64,000 bases of DNA from assembly GCA_030649945.1 (NCBI GenBank), contig JAUSFE010000138.1, positions 62,001 through 126,000 on the forward strand, written 5' to 3'. A model generated the notes under the pieces. It saw only the letters and a list, made by a program, of their open reading frames with translations. It was not told the DNA's origin and did not search any database. A program made the translations under genes and the position numbers. This DNA comes from Dehalococcoidia bacterium (GTDB lineage Bacteria > Chloroflexota > Dehalococcoidia > SM23-28-2 > RBG-16-64-32). Below are positions 38,513 to 46,602 of the stretch, piece after piece; the first letter of the stretch is position 1; each line of letters opens with the position of its first letter.

Positions 38513-39223
38513 CTATGGCCGGTCCGCCTGAGGCGGGGGGAGCGCGCGCCCCTTCGAGAGCCGGTCCGCCCCGCGGATGGGCTCCGGCAGGCGGTAGCCG
38601 CGTGTCAGGCGGAGGACCCACTGCGCGGCGGACTGCAGGCCGATCTTGTGGCCGGCGGAAACGTAAACGGGGGCCACACCGTCGCGCGTGCGCAGGACCA
38701 GGCCCACGACCTCGCCTTCGTGCACGAGCGCGCAGGCCGAGCCGCGCTCCGGGGCGGGCTGCGCGTGCTCGCCGCAGAGCCGGCTCTTGGCGCAGCCGAT
38801 GGTGGGCACGGCGAGCAGCAGGCCGAGGTGGCAGGCGAGGCCGAAACGCCGGGGGTGGGCGTAGCCGTGGCCGTCCACGAGCAGCAGATCCGGCTCGCGG
38901 CTGAGGCGGGCGAAGGCCTGCGTGAGCACGGGCGTCTCGCGGAAGGAGAGCAGGCCGGGCACGTAGGGGAAGGTGACGGGACCCTCGATCACGTGGCTCT
39001 CGAGGAGCGCCAGTTCGGGGTACGAAAGCAGCAGGACGGCGGCGCGCGCGAGGCCGGGGCGGCGGCCCGCCTGAGGCGGGTCGACGAAGGCAACGTCGGC
39101 GGCGGCCACCAGGCGCACGTCGCCGGGGTCGCCCTCGAGCACGACCTGCGGCGCGAGGCGCGTCTGCAGCGCCATGGCCGCGGGGGGCGAAAGATCCCAG
39201 GGGTGGAGGTCGCGTACGCGCAC
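38513..39223 (-). CDS. nfi: deoxyinosine 3'-endonuclease (endonuclease V)
   Basis: 236 residues. Endonuclease V motifs: A-A-D-V-A-F (first Asp), F-P-Y-V-P-G-L-L-S-F-R-E with the catalytic Glu, L-L-V-D-G-H-G-Y-A-H-P-R-R-F-G-L-A-C-H-L-G, and G-C-A-K-S. It nicks DNA one base 3' of hypoxanthine. GTG start at 39223, with TATACT on the same strand (39235-39230) ending 6 nt upstream and no Shine-Dalgarno, so leaderless. The C-terminal tail (R-G-A-D-R-L-S-K-G...) is Pro/Arg-rich. Confidence 0.9.
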   Translation of the reverse strand: MRVRDLHPWDLSPPAAMALQTRLAPQVVLEGDPGDVRLVAAADVAFVDPPQAGRRPGLARAAVLLLSYPELALLESHVIEGPVTFPYVPGLLSFRETPVLTQAFARLSREPDLLLVDGHGYAHPRRFGLACHLGLLLAVPTIGCAKSRLCGEHAQPAPERGSACALVHEGEVVGLVLRTRDGVAPVYVSAGHKIGLQSAAQWVLRLTRGYRLPEPIRGADRLSKGRALPPPQADRP

Positions 39224-39246
39224 GGGGAGAGTATAGGAGACGCCGG

Positions 39247-39281
39247 GTGTCAGGTGTTAGGTGTTAGGTGTTAGGTGTTAG
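39247..39281. repeat. tandem octamer array (ggtgttag type)
   Basis: Four to five consecutive copies of an 8-bp unit ggtgt(c/t)ag in front of the response regulator gene. The variable copy number likely reflects slippage. Confidence 0.7.
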
Positions 39282-39380
39282 GACTGCCAATCCTGAGCTC
39301 TTGTGTAACAAGCGGGCGGGCGTACTCATCTCACCTATCGGAGGGGAAGTGTCTCCGCCTGCCGGTTGGGGAGTTCGGCT

Positions 39381-40067
39381 ATGAAGGTACTCGTTGTTGA
39401 CGACGAACCGGATGTGATCGAGGTTGTGAACCTCTGCTTCAGGCTGCGCTGGCCGGAGGCGGAAGTGGCGTCCGCGCACGACGGCGACCAGGCGCTCAAG
39501 CTGATTGAGCAGGACCGGCCCGACCTGGTTCTGCTGGACATAGTGCTGCCCGGCATGGACGGCTTCCAGGTCTGCGAGGAGGTGCGCCGGTTCTCCGACG
39601 TGCCGATAGTGATGTTGAGCGCGCGGGATGCGGAGGTGGACAAGGTGCGCGGCCTGGAGATGGGTGCAGACGACTACATAACGAAGCCGTTCAGTCACCT
39701 GGAGCTGCTGGCCCGCGTGCGGGCTGTGCTGAGGCGCTACCAGAACCAGCTACCGGCCGTGGGCGAAGTCTTCGAGTCCGGCGACCTGCGCATAGACTAC
39801 GCGAGCCGGCAGGTGATGGTGCGCGGCGAGACCGTGCGCCTGACCCCTACGGAGTACTCGCTGCTGTTCCACCTGACCCGCAACGCGGGGCGGGTGCTGC
39901 CGCACCACACGCTGCTGGCCAAGGTCTGGGGCCGCGATTACACGGACGAGGTTGATTACCTGAAGGTGTACATCCGGCGCCTCCGCCAGAAGCTTGAGGG
40001 CGACCCGGAGACGGTTGGCAGCATCGTCAGCGAGCGCGGCGTAGGCTACAAGTTCCTGGCCGCCTGA
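39381..40067 (+). CDS. OmpR-family response regulator
   Basis: 228 residues from ATG 39381 (TTGGGGAG upstream). REC domain 1-118 with acidic Asp7/Asp8, phospho-acceptor Asp53 (L-L-D-I-V-L-P-G-M-D-G) and the T-K-P-F Lys loop; winged-helix Trans_reg_C domain about 130-228 (L-T-P-T-E-Y-S-L-L...R-G-V-G-Y-K-F). Probably phosphorylated by the histidine kinase encoded 0.75 kb downstream. Targets unknown. Confidence 0.93.
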   Translation: MKVLVVDDEPDVIEVVNLCFRLRWPEAEVASAHDGDQALKLIEQDRPDLVLLDIVLPGMDGFQVCEEVRRFSDVPIVMLSARDAEVDKVRGLEMGADDYITKPFSHLELLARVRAVLRRYQNQLPAVGEVFESGDLRIDYASRQVMVRGETVRLTPTEYSLLFHLTRNAGRVLPHHTLLAKVWGRDYTDEVDYLKVYIRRLRQKLEGDPETVGSIVSERGVGYKFLAA

Positions 40068-40277
40068 CGCATCGCGGCAGGGCTTGCTCGATCTTCCCTG
40101 GGGCAACGCTGCGCTGTTTCCATTTGTCATCTCCCGCGCCGGGCCCCGGTCGCTCCGCCTGCCCGCCGTGTATACCATTTCTTAACTCTTTCGGGACAGG
40201 GGTTCACCACCGTATTCACGCTGTGCTGCGAAAATGTGCGTAATTACGAGCGAACGAGCAGTTTAGGATACGAAGAC

Positions 40278-40490
40278 ATGAGATGCGAATCCTGTGACAT
40301 CGAACTGGGGGGCGGCGGGGTGGTGAAGGTGGGTGGACGCTCCTTCTGCTGTGCGGGCTGCGCTGAGGGCGGGCCGTGCATCTGCAGCTACGAAGAGCAG
40401 GGATACTCCCCCTCCCGCAACGGGCACGCCGACCCGCTGATGACGCGGGAATTCCTGCGCGCCTCCGGCGACTGGGAGGAGTCGCGGTGA
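40278..40490 (+). CDS. small Cys-rich metal-binding protein
   Basis: 70 residues from ATG 40278. Seven Cys in the first 40 residues: C3-x-x-C6, then F-C-C-A-G-C-A-E-G-G-P-C-I-C, resembling TRASH-like or bacterial metallothionein-type metal sites. The C-terminal half is polar. It lies between the response regulator and its kinase, with the same direction. It may buffer or sense a metal; no family name can be given with certainty. Confidence 0.65.
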   Translation: MRCESCDIELGGGGVVKVGGRSFCCAGCAEGGPCICSYEEQGYSPSRNGHADPLMTREFLRASGDWEESR

Positions 40491-40566
40491 GTCTGGATCA
40501 GGCTGCGGCTCAGTGGCCGGCCGTTCCGGATCGCAAGATTGATAATACTAACGTTCTAGAATGCCC

Positions 40567-40596
40567 TTGACAACTACAGTATTTTTTCCGGATAAT
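40567..40596 (+). promoter_or_regulatory. promoter of the histidine-kinase transcript
   Basis: TTGACA at 40567-40572, 18-bp spacer, GATAAT at 40591-40596. Gives a leader of ~200 nt. Confidence 0.7.
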
Positions 40597-40602
40597 GGCT
40601 TT

Positions 40603-40700
40603 GCTCCGGTAGAGCCGCAACTGCCGGGGTTTTAGCGCTCTTTGGGTCTCATCGCCGCACCCCCGCGAGCTATCCGACCTGGGAGCGCTTTTTTCTTGCG
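40603..40700 (+). promoter_or_regulatory. structured leader of the histidine-kinase gene (possible riboswitch/attenuator)
   Basis: After the promoter, ccggtag (40607-40613) can pair with ctgccgg (40621-40627); agcgctc (40634-40640) pairs perfectly with gagcgct (40683-40689) and is followed by six T (40689-40694), as in an intrinsic terminator with a large branched loop. Parts of the loop, gccgcaccc and gagctatcc, recall the conserved gaaccc and cagctaacc blocks of the ydaO c-di-AMP riboswitch, but the 5' half does not match convincingly. Confidence 0.35.
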
Positions 40701-40805
40701 GTGTGGTGGCCGGCTTGCCTGTTTCCAGGCCGCGCCCCGAATTCTGTAACTCTACCGCCGCCGCATCCATCTTGTAATTGGAGGCGCATAGTTTCTAGCT
40801 TGCAG

Positions 40806-42242
40806 ATGGTAGACCTGCACCCGGACCCTCTCCGCGAGGTGAGGGTCGCCAAGCGCTGGGCCCTGGCGGGCATTCTCGGCGCTGTCCTTGTCCTGCTGCC
40901 CATTTACGGGCTGACGCTGGGCCTGACGGCGGTGGAGCTGGGCTTTGTCCTCTCCCCCGCGGCCGTGACCGCCTTCATCGCCATCGAGCTCGCCTCGCGC
41001 TGGGAGTACCGCATGCGCCGGCGGTACGCGTACCCGCACCAGCTGGGGTACGAACTGGCTTGCATTCACGAGTTCCCGCGCGCGTGCCAGCGCAGCGCCC
41101 AGCTCATCGGACGCTGGTTGCAGGCGCACGCCGTGGTCGTCGCCTGGCTCACGGAGGACGGGCAGGCGCTGGCGCCGGTGGCCGCGTACGGGTTACCCGG
41201 TGGCTGGCTGGAGGACTCTACGCCGGTATCGCTGGGCGGGCGCACGCTGCGGGAGGCGCTGCAAGACCAGCAGTTCGCCTTCAAGCGGGGCGCGGTCAAG
41301 GATCCGTGGTTCGGCGGTCATTTCGATGACGGCCAGGTGATCTGCGTCCCGCTGGTCAGCCGGGAGCGGCCGGAGGGCGTGCTGGCGATTGCGGCGCCGG
41401 CCGGCAACTCCGAGGTGCGCGACCAGCGGCTGCTGGCGGCGCTGGGGATGGTGATGGGGCTGGCGTTGGACAACTGCCGGCTGTACGAAGGCCAGCGCGC
41501 GCACACGGAGCACCTACAGGAACTGAACCGCATGAAGAGCGATTTTCTGACCACCGTGTCCCACGAACTGCGCACGCCGCTGACGTCTATCATGCTGGCG
41601 GCCGAGATGCTGATGGAGGACGAGCAGGCGAAGGACCCGGAGAGCCCGGCCGCCCGCCTGGTGCACAACATTGTAAAGGGGGCGTCGCGGCTCAGCAGCC
41701 TGGTGGCGGACCTGGTGAACATCTCGCGCGAGGACGAGTTCAAGCCCAGGCTGGAGCTGGACAGGGTGGCCCTGGCGGACCTGGTGGCCAGCGCCATGGG
41801 CATCATCCAGCCGCTTGTTGCGGCCAAGCACCAGACGGCGGAGGTGCGGCTGGAGGCGGCGGAGGCGGCGGTGTTCGTGGACCGGCTGCGCTTCGAGCAG
41901 GTGCTGATTAACCTGCTCTCCAACGCTCAGCGCTACAGCCCGCGGGGCGGTCACATCGTGGTCAGCACGCGCTCGGCCCGGGGTGAGACTGTGATCTCTG
42001 TGACGGACTCCGGACCCGGCGTGCCTGTGGAGGACCGGGAGCTGATCTTCGAGCCCTTCTACAGGGGAGACCGGTCCGGGCTGGGCCTGGGGCTGGCCAT
42101 CGCCAAGTCGCTGGTGGAGCTGCACAACGGGCGCATCTGGGTGGAGAGCGCGGAGAACGGTCAGGGCAGCTCCTTCTGCATCGCTTTGCCGGACCAGACG
42201 GCGGGACGGCCGCGGCCGCTGGCGTCGCCGGTCGCGCGCTAG
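40806..42242 (+). CDS. GAF-containing sensor histidine kinase
   Basis: 478 residues from ATG 40806 (an in-frame TTG at 40800 is also possible; GGAGG lies at 40780). Two N-terminal transmembrane helices (about 18-62), a GAF domain (about 85-225), HisKA with phospho-accepting His253 in S-H-E-L-R-T-P, and HATPase_c with N-box N-L-L-S-N-A-Q-R-Y, G1 D-S-G-P-G-V and G2 G-L-G-L-G-L-A-I-A-K. Probable partner of the upstream OmpR-type regulator. The stop TAG is within the CTAG target of MITE copy 2. Confidence 0.92.
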   Translation: MVDLHPDPLREVRVAKRWALAGILGAVLVLLPIYGLTLGLTAVELGFVLSPAAVTAFIAIELASRWEYRMRRRYAYPHQLGYELACIHEFPRACQRSAQLIGRWLQAHAVVVAWLTEDGQALAPVAAYGLPGGWLEDSTPVSLGGRTLREALQDQQFAFKRGAVKDPWFGGHFDDGQVICVPLVSRERPEGVLAIAAPAGNSEVRDQRLLAALGMVMGLALDNCRLYEGQRAHTEHLQELNRMKSDFLTTVSHELRTPLTSIMLAAEMLMEDEQAKDPESPAARLVHNIVKGASRLSSLVADLVNISREDEFKPRLELDRVALADLVASAMGIIQPLVAAKHQTAEVRLEAAEAAVFVDRLRFEQVLINLLSNAQRYSPRGGHIVVSTRSARGETVISVTDSGPGVPVEDRELIFEPFYRGDRSGLGLGLAIAKSLVELHNGRIWVESAENGQGSSFCIALPDQTAGRPRPLASPVAR

Positions 42243-42444
42243 CTTTAGTTCCCGCACAGGTTGTTGACAGTCAACGAAGGCAGGGAGGGCATTCGCTTGC
42301 ATCGCGGCGTATTCCGCCGCTCGCCCTACGAGTGCCTCAGGGCGAGCGGGAAGGGGGTTGGCCCGAATCCACAGCCAGCCAAAGAGCCCCCGACTCGCTC
42401 ATGGTGAGGTACTCGTACCATGAGCGGTTGCCGAACACTCCGCA
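42239..42444. mobile_element. MITE-like element, copy 2 (right end lost)
   Basis: Starts at CTAG overlapping the kinase stop; the terminal repeat, both inner palindromes and the tail up to cactccgca match copy 1, then homology ends about 65 bp before recF. The right terminal repeat is missing. Confidence 0.75.
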
Positions 42445-42508
42445 GCGACGGTAGGGGAGCGCTCCGGGCGCTGCCGCTCGTCGCTGTCCGCCCGCCGCGG
42501 CGCGACCG

Positions 42509-42514
42509 TATAAT
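42509..42514 (+). promoter_or_regulatory. -10 element of recF (leaderless)
   Basis: A perfect TATAAT ending 6 nt before the recF ATG, with no Shine-Dalgarno between; no clear -35. Confidence 0.65.
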
Positions 42515-42520
42515 TTGCTC

Positions 42521-43714
42521 ATGCGGCTTCGTCGTCTGCAACTCTTCGATTATCGCAATATCAACCGCCTGGACGTGGATCTGCCCGGCGGCCTTGCCCT
42601 GTTCATCGGCGATAACGCGCAGGGCAAGAGCAACCTGCTGGAGGCGGTGTACCTTCTGGCGACGATGCGCGGCCTGCGCGCGGAGACCGACGCGCAGTTG
42701 ATCCGCCGCGAGGCGCTGGCGGATGTCCTGCCGGCGGCGCGGGTTGTGGGCGAGGTGGAGACGGCGGCGGGCCCGCTGAAGGTGGAGGTGGCGATAGTGG
42801 TGCGGCCGGGGGCGCAGGGGCCGGTGGCGACGAAGACGGTGCGAGTGAACGGCGCGGCCCGCCGGCTCTCGGACGCGGTGGGCAGGCTGACGGCGGTGCT
42901 CTTCAGCGCCGACGACATGGAGATGATCACGGGCTCGCCGGCGCTGCGGCGGCGCTACCTGGACATGACGCTGATGCAGGTGGACCCGCCGTACGCCGCC
43001 GCACGCGGGCGCTACGAGAAGGTGCTGGTGCAGCGGAACCACCTGCTGAAACGCCTCCGCGAGGGCGAGGCGCGGCCGGACGAACTGGCGTTCTGGGACG
43101 GGGAGCTGAGCCGGGACGGCGCGCTCATCTTCCAGCGGCGGGCGGCGGCGCTGGCTGAGATCAGCGCTCTGGCGGCCGAAGCGCACGCCTCTCTGGCCCC
43201 GGGCGAGGTGCTGGCCATTGAGTACGCACCGCGGCTGGAGGACGGGGGCGCAGAGCTGGCCGGCGTGGGCGTGGGGGAGCTGGCGGATATCTTCGCGCGG
43301 GCGCTGGAGCGCGGTCTGCAGCGGGATACCGCCGCGGGCATGACGCGGCAGGGCCCGCACCGGGACGACGTGATCTTCCGCCTGGACCACCTGCCCGCCT
43401 CCGGCTATGCGTCGCGGGCGCAGGGGCGGACCATCGCGCTATCGCTGCGGCTGGCGGAGGCGCGCTATCTGCTGGGCCGCCGGGGCGAGGCGCCGGTGCT
43501 GCTCCTGGACGATGTGCTCTCGGAGATGGACGCGGCCCGGCGCGCCTCCGTGCTCCTGGCACTGCGGGATATGGACCAGATGCTGGTGACCGGGACGGAC
43601 TGGGACCGTTTCCCGGCAGAGTTTGTGTCCGGCGCGGCGCTGTTCACGGTCGAGGGTGGGTCAGTATGCCCTCTGGTTGCAGCTCCGGCCGGTCCGAAAA
43701 CAGCCGGCTCCTGA
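42521..43714 (+). CDS. recF: DNA replication/repair protein RecF
   Basis: 397 residues. Walker A Gly30-Asp-Asn-Ala-Gln-Gly-Lys-Ser37, the SMC-like signature S-R-A-Q-G-R-T-I-A-L-S-L-R-L-A-E-A and Walker B V-L-L-L-D-D-V-L-S-E-M-D. It loads RecA at gaps with RecO/RecR. ATG 42521 is chosen over TTG 42515 because of the TATAAT 6 nt upstream. dnaA/dnaN/gyrB are not adjacent. The 3' 71 bp overlap the convergent lipid-kinase gene; the last ~25 residues (A-P-A-G-P-K-T-A-G-S) may be an extension. Confidence 0.95.
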   Translation: MRLRRLQLFDYRNINRLDVDLPGGLALFIGDNAQGKSNLLEAVYLLATMRGLRAETDAQLIRREALADVLPAARVVGEVETAAGPLKVEVAIVVRPGAQGPVATKTVRVNGAARRLSDAVGRLTAVLFSADDMEMITGSPALRRRYLDMTLMQVDPPYAAARGRYEKVLVQRNHLLKRLREGEARPDELAFWDGELSRDGALIFQRRAAALAEISALAAEAHASLAPGEVLAIEYAPRLEDGGAELAGVGVGELADIFARALERGLQRDTAAGMTRQGPHRDDVIFRLDHLPASGYASRAQGRTIALSLRLAEARYLLGRRGEAPVLLLDDVLSEMDAARRASVLLALRDMDQMLVTGTDWDRFPAEFVSGAALFTVEGGSVCPLVAAPAGPKTAGS

Positions 43715-44627
43715 GCCCGGCCGGCACCGCTACCCAGAGGGCGCCGGGGACCACGGTGACCTCCGCGGCCGACTGCGGGAAGGCGTCGCCGTCGAGCTGC
43801 ATGGGCAGCGGCTGCTCCCACTCAAAGCGCAGGCGCCTGGCGTGACGGTAGACCACCCTCTTGGAGCCGCGGTGCAGGCGCAGGAGCGTCCTGGCCGTGT
43901 GGGCGAGGATTTCGATTCTGCCCCGGCCCCTGTAGACGCAGACGTCCAGCAGGCCGTCGTCCGCCCTGGCCTCCAGCGCGATTCTCGTGATGCCCGCGTA
44001 GAGCTGCGTGTTGCCGGCGAGCACCATGAGCACACGGTCCTCCAGGAGCTCGTCGTCGATCCACAGGCGCACGGAGGCGCTCTGGTACGTCAGGGCCTCG
44101 CGGGCGGCGGCGAGGGCGTAGGCGGCGGCGCCCAGCCGGCCCTTGACGCGCGGGGACACGCGGTGCGTGACGGAAGCATCCACCCCGTAGCCGGCCATGA
44201 GCAGGAAGTGGCGATCGCCGGCCTTTCCCAGGTCTATCTTCCGGCGCTCTCCCTGCACCGCCAGCTGCATCGCCTCCAGCGGTCTCTTGAGCAGGCCGGT
44301 CTCGCGGGCCCAGAGGTTGACGGTGCCGCCGGGGATGACGGCGAGCGCCGTCTCGCTGCCGGCCAGGCCGTGCGCAGCCTCGCTCAGGGTCCCGTCGCCG
44401 CCGCAGACGAAGACGAGCGGCACACCGCGCTCCGCCGCCCGCGCGGCGATGGCGATGGCGTCGCCGCGGGCGGCTGTCTCCACCCACTCGACCTGGCGGC
44501 CCTGCTCGCGCAGCCACTCGTCCGCCGCCTGCCGGCGCCGGAGGCTGGGCAGGTTGTGCGCGGCGGGGTTGACGATGACCAACACCTCGCCGCCGGCGAT
44601 GGGGAGAGGGCCGCGTGTCTCATTCAT
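43644..44627 (-). CDS. diacylglycerol kinase-family lipid kinase (YegS/DgkB-like)
   Basis: 327 residues. DAGK catalytic domain with V-N-P-A-A start motif, V-C-G-G-D-G-T-L-S-E (G-G-D-G-T) and I-P-G-G-T-V-N-L-W-A-R (usual I-P-x-G-T-x-N-D-F-A-R), plus the C-terminal beta-sandwich with M-Q-L-D-G-D. It phosphorylates diacylglycerol or a related lipid. A TAGCAT -10 on its strand ends 9 nt before the ATG. It overlaps recF tail-to-tail by 71 bp. Confidence 0.88.
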   Translation of the reverse strand: MNETRGPLPIAGGEVLVIVNPAAHNLPSLRRRQAADEWLREQGRQVEWVETAARGDAIAIAARAAERGVPLVFVCGGDGTLSEAAHGLAGSETALAVIPGGTVNLWARETGLLKRPLEAMQLAVQGERRKIDLGKAGDRHFLLMAGYGVDASVTHRVSPRVKGRLGAAAYALAAAREALTYQSASVRLWIDDELLEDRVLMVLAGNTQLYAGITRIALEARADDGLLDVCVYRGRGRIEILAHTARTLLRLHRGSKRVVYRHARRLRFEWEQPLPMQLDGDAFPQSAAEVTVVPGALWVAVPAGLRSRLFSDRPELQPEGILTHPRP

Positions 44628-44773
44628 GCCACCCGCATGCTACCGGTACTTGGTGATGACGACAAGAGCGGGAGCGCTTATCATGGCACCTGGACCCGGC
44701 GCCGCCCGCTCCGCGGGTGACATTTCGTGCCCGGGCCGCGACACACCCCACTTCTGACGGAGGACGACCAAGC

Positions 44774-45253
44774 ATGAGTGACAAGATGGGCATCAGGAGG
44801 CTGGACCATGTCTGCTGGGCAGTCCGGCGCCTGGAAGACGCGCTGCCGCTGCTGACGGAGCTGATGGGAATGACGGTGGAGGGGCGCTTCGAGAACCCGG
44901 AGATGGGATTCCGTGGGGTGGGCCTGCGGGTGCCGGGCGGGACCGGCCACTTCGAGCTGCTGGAGCCACTGGACGAGACGAGCTATCTGCACCGCTTCCT
45001 GGAGGAGCGCGGGCCGGGCCTGCACCACGTCACGTTTGAAGTGGAGGACGTGGACGCGGCCGCGCAGGCGATGCGGGACTACGGCGTGGAGCCGTACCGC
45101 GGGGTGCAGCGCAGCCACGGTTGGGCGGAGACATACATTCATCCGAAGGACTCCGGCGGCGTGCTGTTCCAGTTCTACGTGGAGGAAGAGGAGCACCAGC
45201 ACGGGCCGGAGCATGACCACAGCCACAGCCATGAACTGGAGGCCCCTAAATAG
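44774..45253 (+). CDS. VOC family protein with His-rich tail (methylmalonyl-CoA epimerase-like)
   Basis: 159 residues from ATG 44774 (GGAGG 44758-44762). Two beta-alpha-beta-beta-beta modules of the vicinal-oxygen-chelate fold; metal ligands likely H13 in L-D-H-V-C-W-A-V, Glu in F-E-L-L-E, H-H in G-L-H-H-V-T-F-E and Glu/Phe in L-F-Q-F-Y. The pattern is close to methylmalonyl-CoA epimerase. The end is E-E-E-H-Q-H-G-P-E-H-D-H-S-H-S-H, a histidine-rich metal-binding tail not usual in epimerases. No mutase genes nearby, so substrate is open. Confidence 0.8.
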   Translation: MSDKMGIRRLDHVCWAVRRLEDALPLLTELMGMTVEGRFENPEMGFRGVGLRVPGGTGHFELLEPLDETSYLHRFLEERGPGLHHVTFEVEDVDAAAQAMRDYGVEPYRGVQRSHGWAETYIHPKDSGGVLFQFYVEEEEHQHGPEHDHSHSHELEAPK

Positions 45254-45296
45254 CGATGCGGTTGCGGCGCCGCGGCGCGCCCGGCGGGAGAGCGGA

Positions 45297-46340
45297 CTAT
45301 CGCGGTCGCCGGACGCGGCCGCGGCTGAACGCCGGGTGGATCGCCGCCAACTCGTCCTCCTGGCCCATCACGATGACGCGGTCGCCGGCTTCCAGCCTGG
45401 TGTCGCTGCCGGCGCCCACCAGGAGGTCTCCGGACGGCTTTTGCACTCCGAGGACGACCACGCTGCGGCAGTCGTGGAGGACCTCGTGGATGGTCCTGGC
45501 GACCAGGCCGGAGGCCTCCGCGACGTCGATCTCCGCCAGGACCGGCGCGCCCTCGCGCTGGGCGGCCAGCGTGTCGATGAACTCGACGACCATGGGCTGG
45601 AGGGCGGTGAGGGCCATCTGCTTGCCGGCGATGACGTAGGGCGAGAAGACGCGGTCCGCGCCCGCGCGCACCATCCGCGCCTCGCTCTCCGGGTGGGCGG
45701 CCCTGGAGACGAGGAAGAGGCTGGGGTTGAGGGACTTGGCGGTGAGGACGATGAAGGTGTTGCCGGCGTCGGAGTCGGAGGCGGCGAGCAGGCAGGTGGC
45801 GCTGTCCACGCCGGACTCGCGCAGGACCGCGTCGCTGGTGGCGTCGCCGATCAGGACCAGGTGGCCCCGGCGGCGGGCGCGCTCGATGGCTTCGGGGTTG
45901 TTCTCGACGACGACGAATTGGATATCGCGGTCCCTGAACTCGCGGGCTATCTCCTCGCCCACGCGGCCGAAGCCGCAGAGGATGTAGTGGTCTTTGAGGC
46001 GCTCAATGCGTCCCTTCATTCTCTGTACCCCCAGTAGTTGTCCAAGTTCGCCCTCCAGCACGAACTGGAAGACGCTGATCAGGGCGTAGAAGATGCCGCC
46101 GACGCCGGCGATGGCGAGAACGATGGTGAAGATGCGGCCGGAGTCGTCGAGTGGCCGCACCTCGCGGAGGCCGATGGTGGTGAGCACGATCACGGTCATG
46201 TAGACGGCATCGAGGAAGCCCCAGCCCTCGATGATCAGGTAGCCGGCCGTGCCCACCATGGGCAGGACGAGGAGGACGATGCCGGCGCGGATGGTGTTGG
46301 GTGGGAGCGAGGAGAGGGTGGCGCGGAGGTCGCGTAGCAC
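45297..46340 (-). CDS. potassium channel with RCK (TrkA-N/TrkA-C) domains, variant filter
   Basis: 347 residues, GTG start. Two transmembrane helices (about 17-36 and 67-92) flank a pore loop whose filter reads T-T-I-G-L-R-E-V (54-61) rather than T-V-G-Y-G. RCK N-domain from ~117 with C-G-F-G-R-V-G-E-E-I-A and V-V-V-E-N-N-P; TrkA-C about 250-340. MthK-type architecture. The Leu-Arg in place of Tyr-Gly should change selectivity. The start codon is only 6 bp from MITE copy 3, which may now supply its promoter. Confidence 0.85.
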   Translation of the reverse strand: MLRDLRATLSSLPPNTIRAGIVLLVLPMVGTAGYLIIEGWGFLDAVYMTVIVLTTIGLREVRPLDDSGRIFTIVLAIAGVGGIFYALISVFQFVLEGELGQLLGVQRMKGRIERLKDHYILCGFGRVGEEIAREFRDRDIQFVVVENNPEAIERARRRGHLVLIGDATSDAVLRESGVDSATCLLAASDSDAGNTFIVLTAKSLNPSLFLVSRAAHPESEARMVRAGADRVFSPYVIAGKQMALTALQPMVVEFIDTLAAQREGAPVLAEIDVAEASGLVARTIHEVLHDCRSVVVLGVQKPSGDLLVGAGSDTRLEAGDRVIVMGQEDELAAIHPAFSRGRVRRPR

Positions 46341-46346
46341 GAGCGG

Positions 46347-46602
46347 CTAGGTGTAGTTCCCACACAGGTTGTCTACGGCGGGATGAGTCTCGCAAGCGGC
46401 GCCTGGCTCCCACCCGGGCCCACCGTTCCGCAATCGAGATGCCGTGCGTCCCACCCGCCCGCCCGGGATGTTATCTGGGGGACACCCCCAGACCTCCGAC
46501 AGGGGGCTCCGCCCCCTGTACCCCCGTGCTAACGCAAGGAGGCACTTGGCGCGCCACCACTTAGCGGTATCTGTAAACAAAGTTCGTGGGGACTACAGCT
46601 AG
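46347..46602. mobile_element. MITE-like element, copy 3 (256 bp, different interior)
   Basis: CTAG at both ends and terminal inverted repeats matching copy 1 (left tgtagttcccacacaggttg; right end complement tgtagtccccacgaacttt), but the interior is different and includes gggggctccgcccc. The right CTAG provides the stop codon of the VWA gene on the minus strand. It separates the K+ channel start from the VWA end. Confidence 0.75.
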
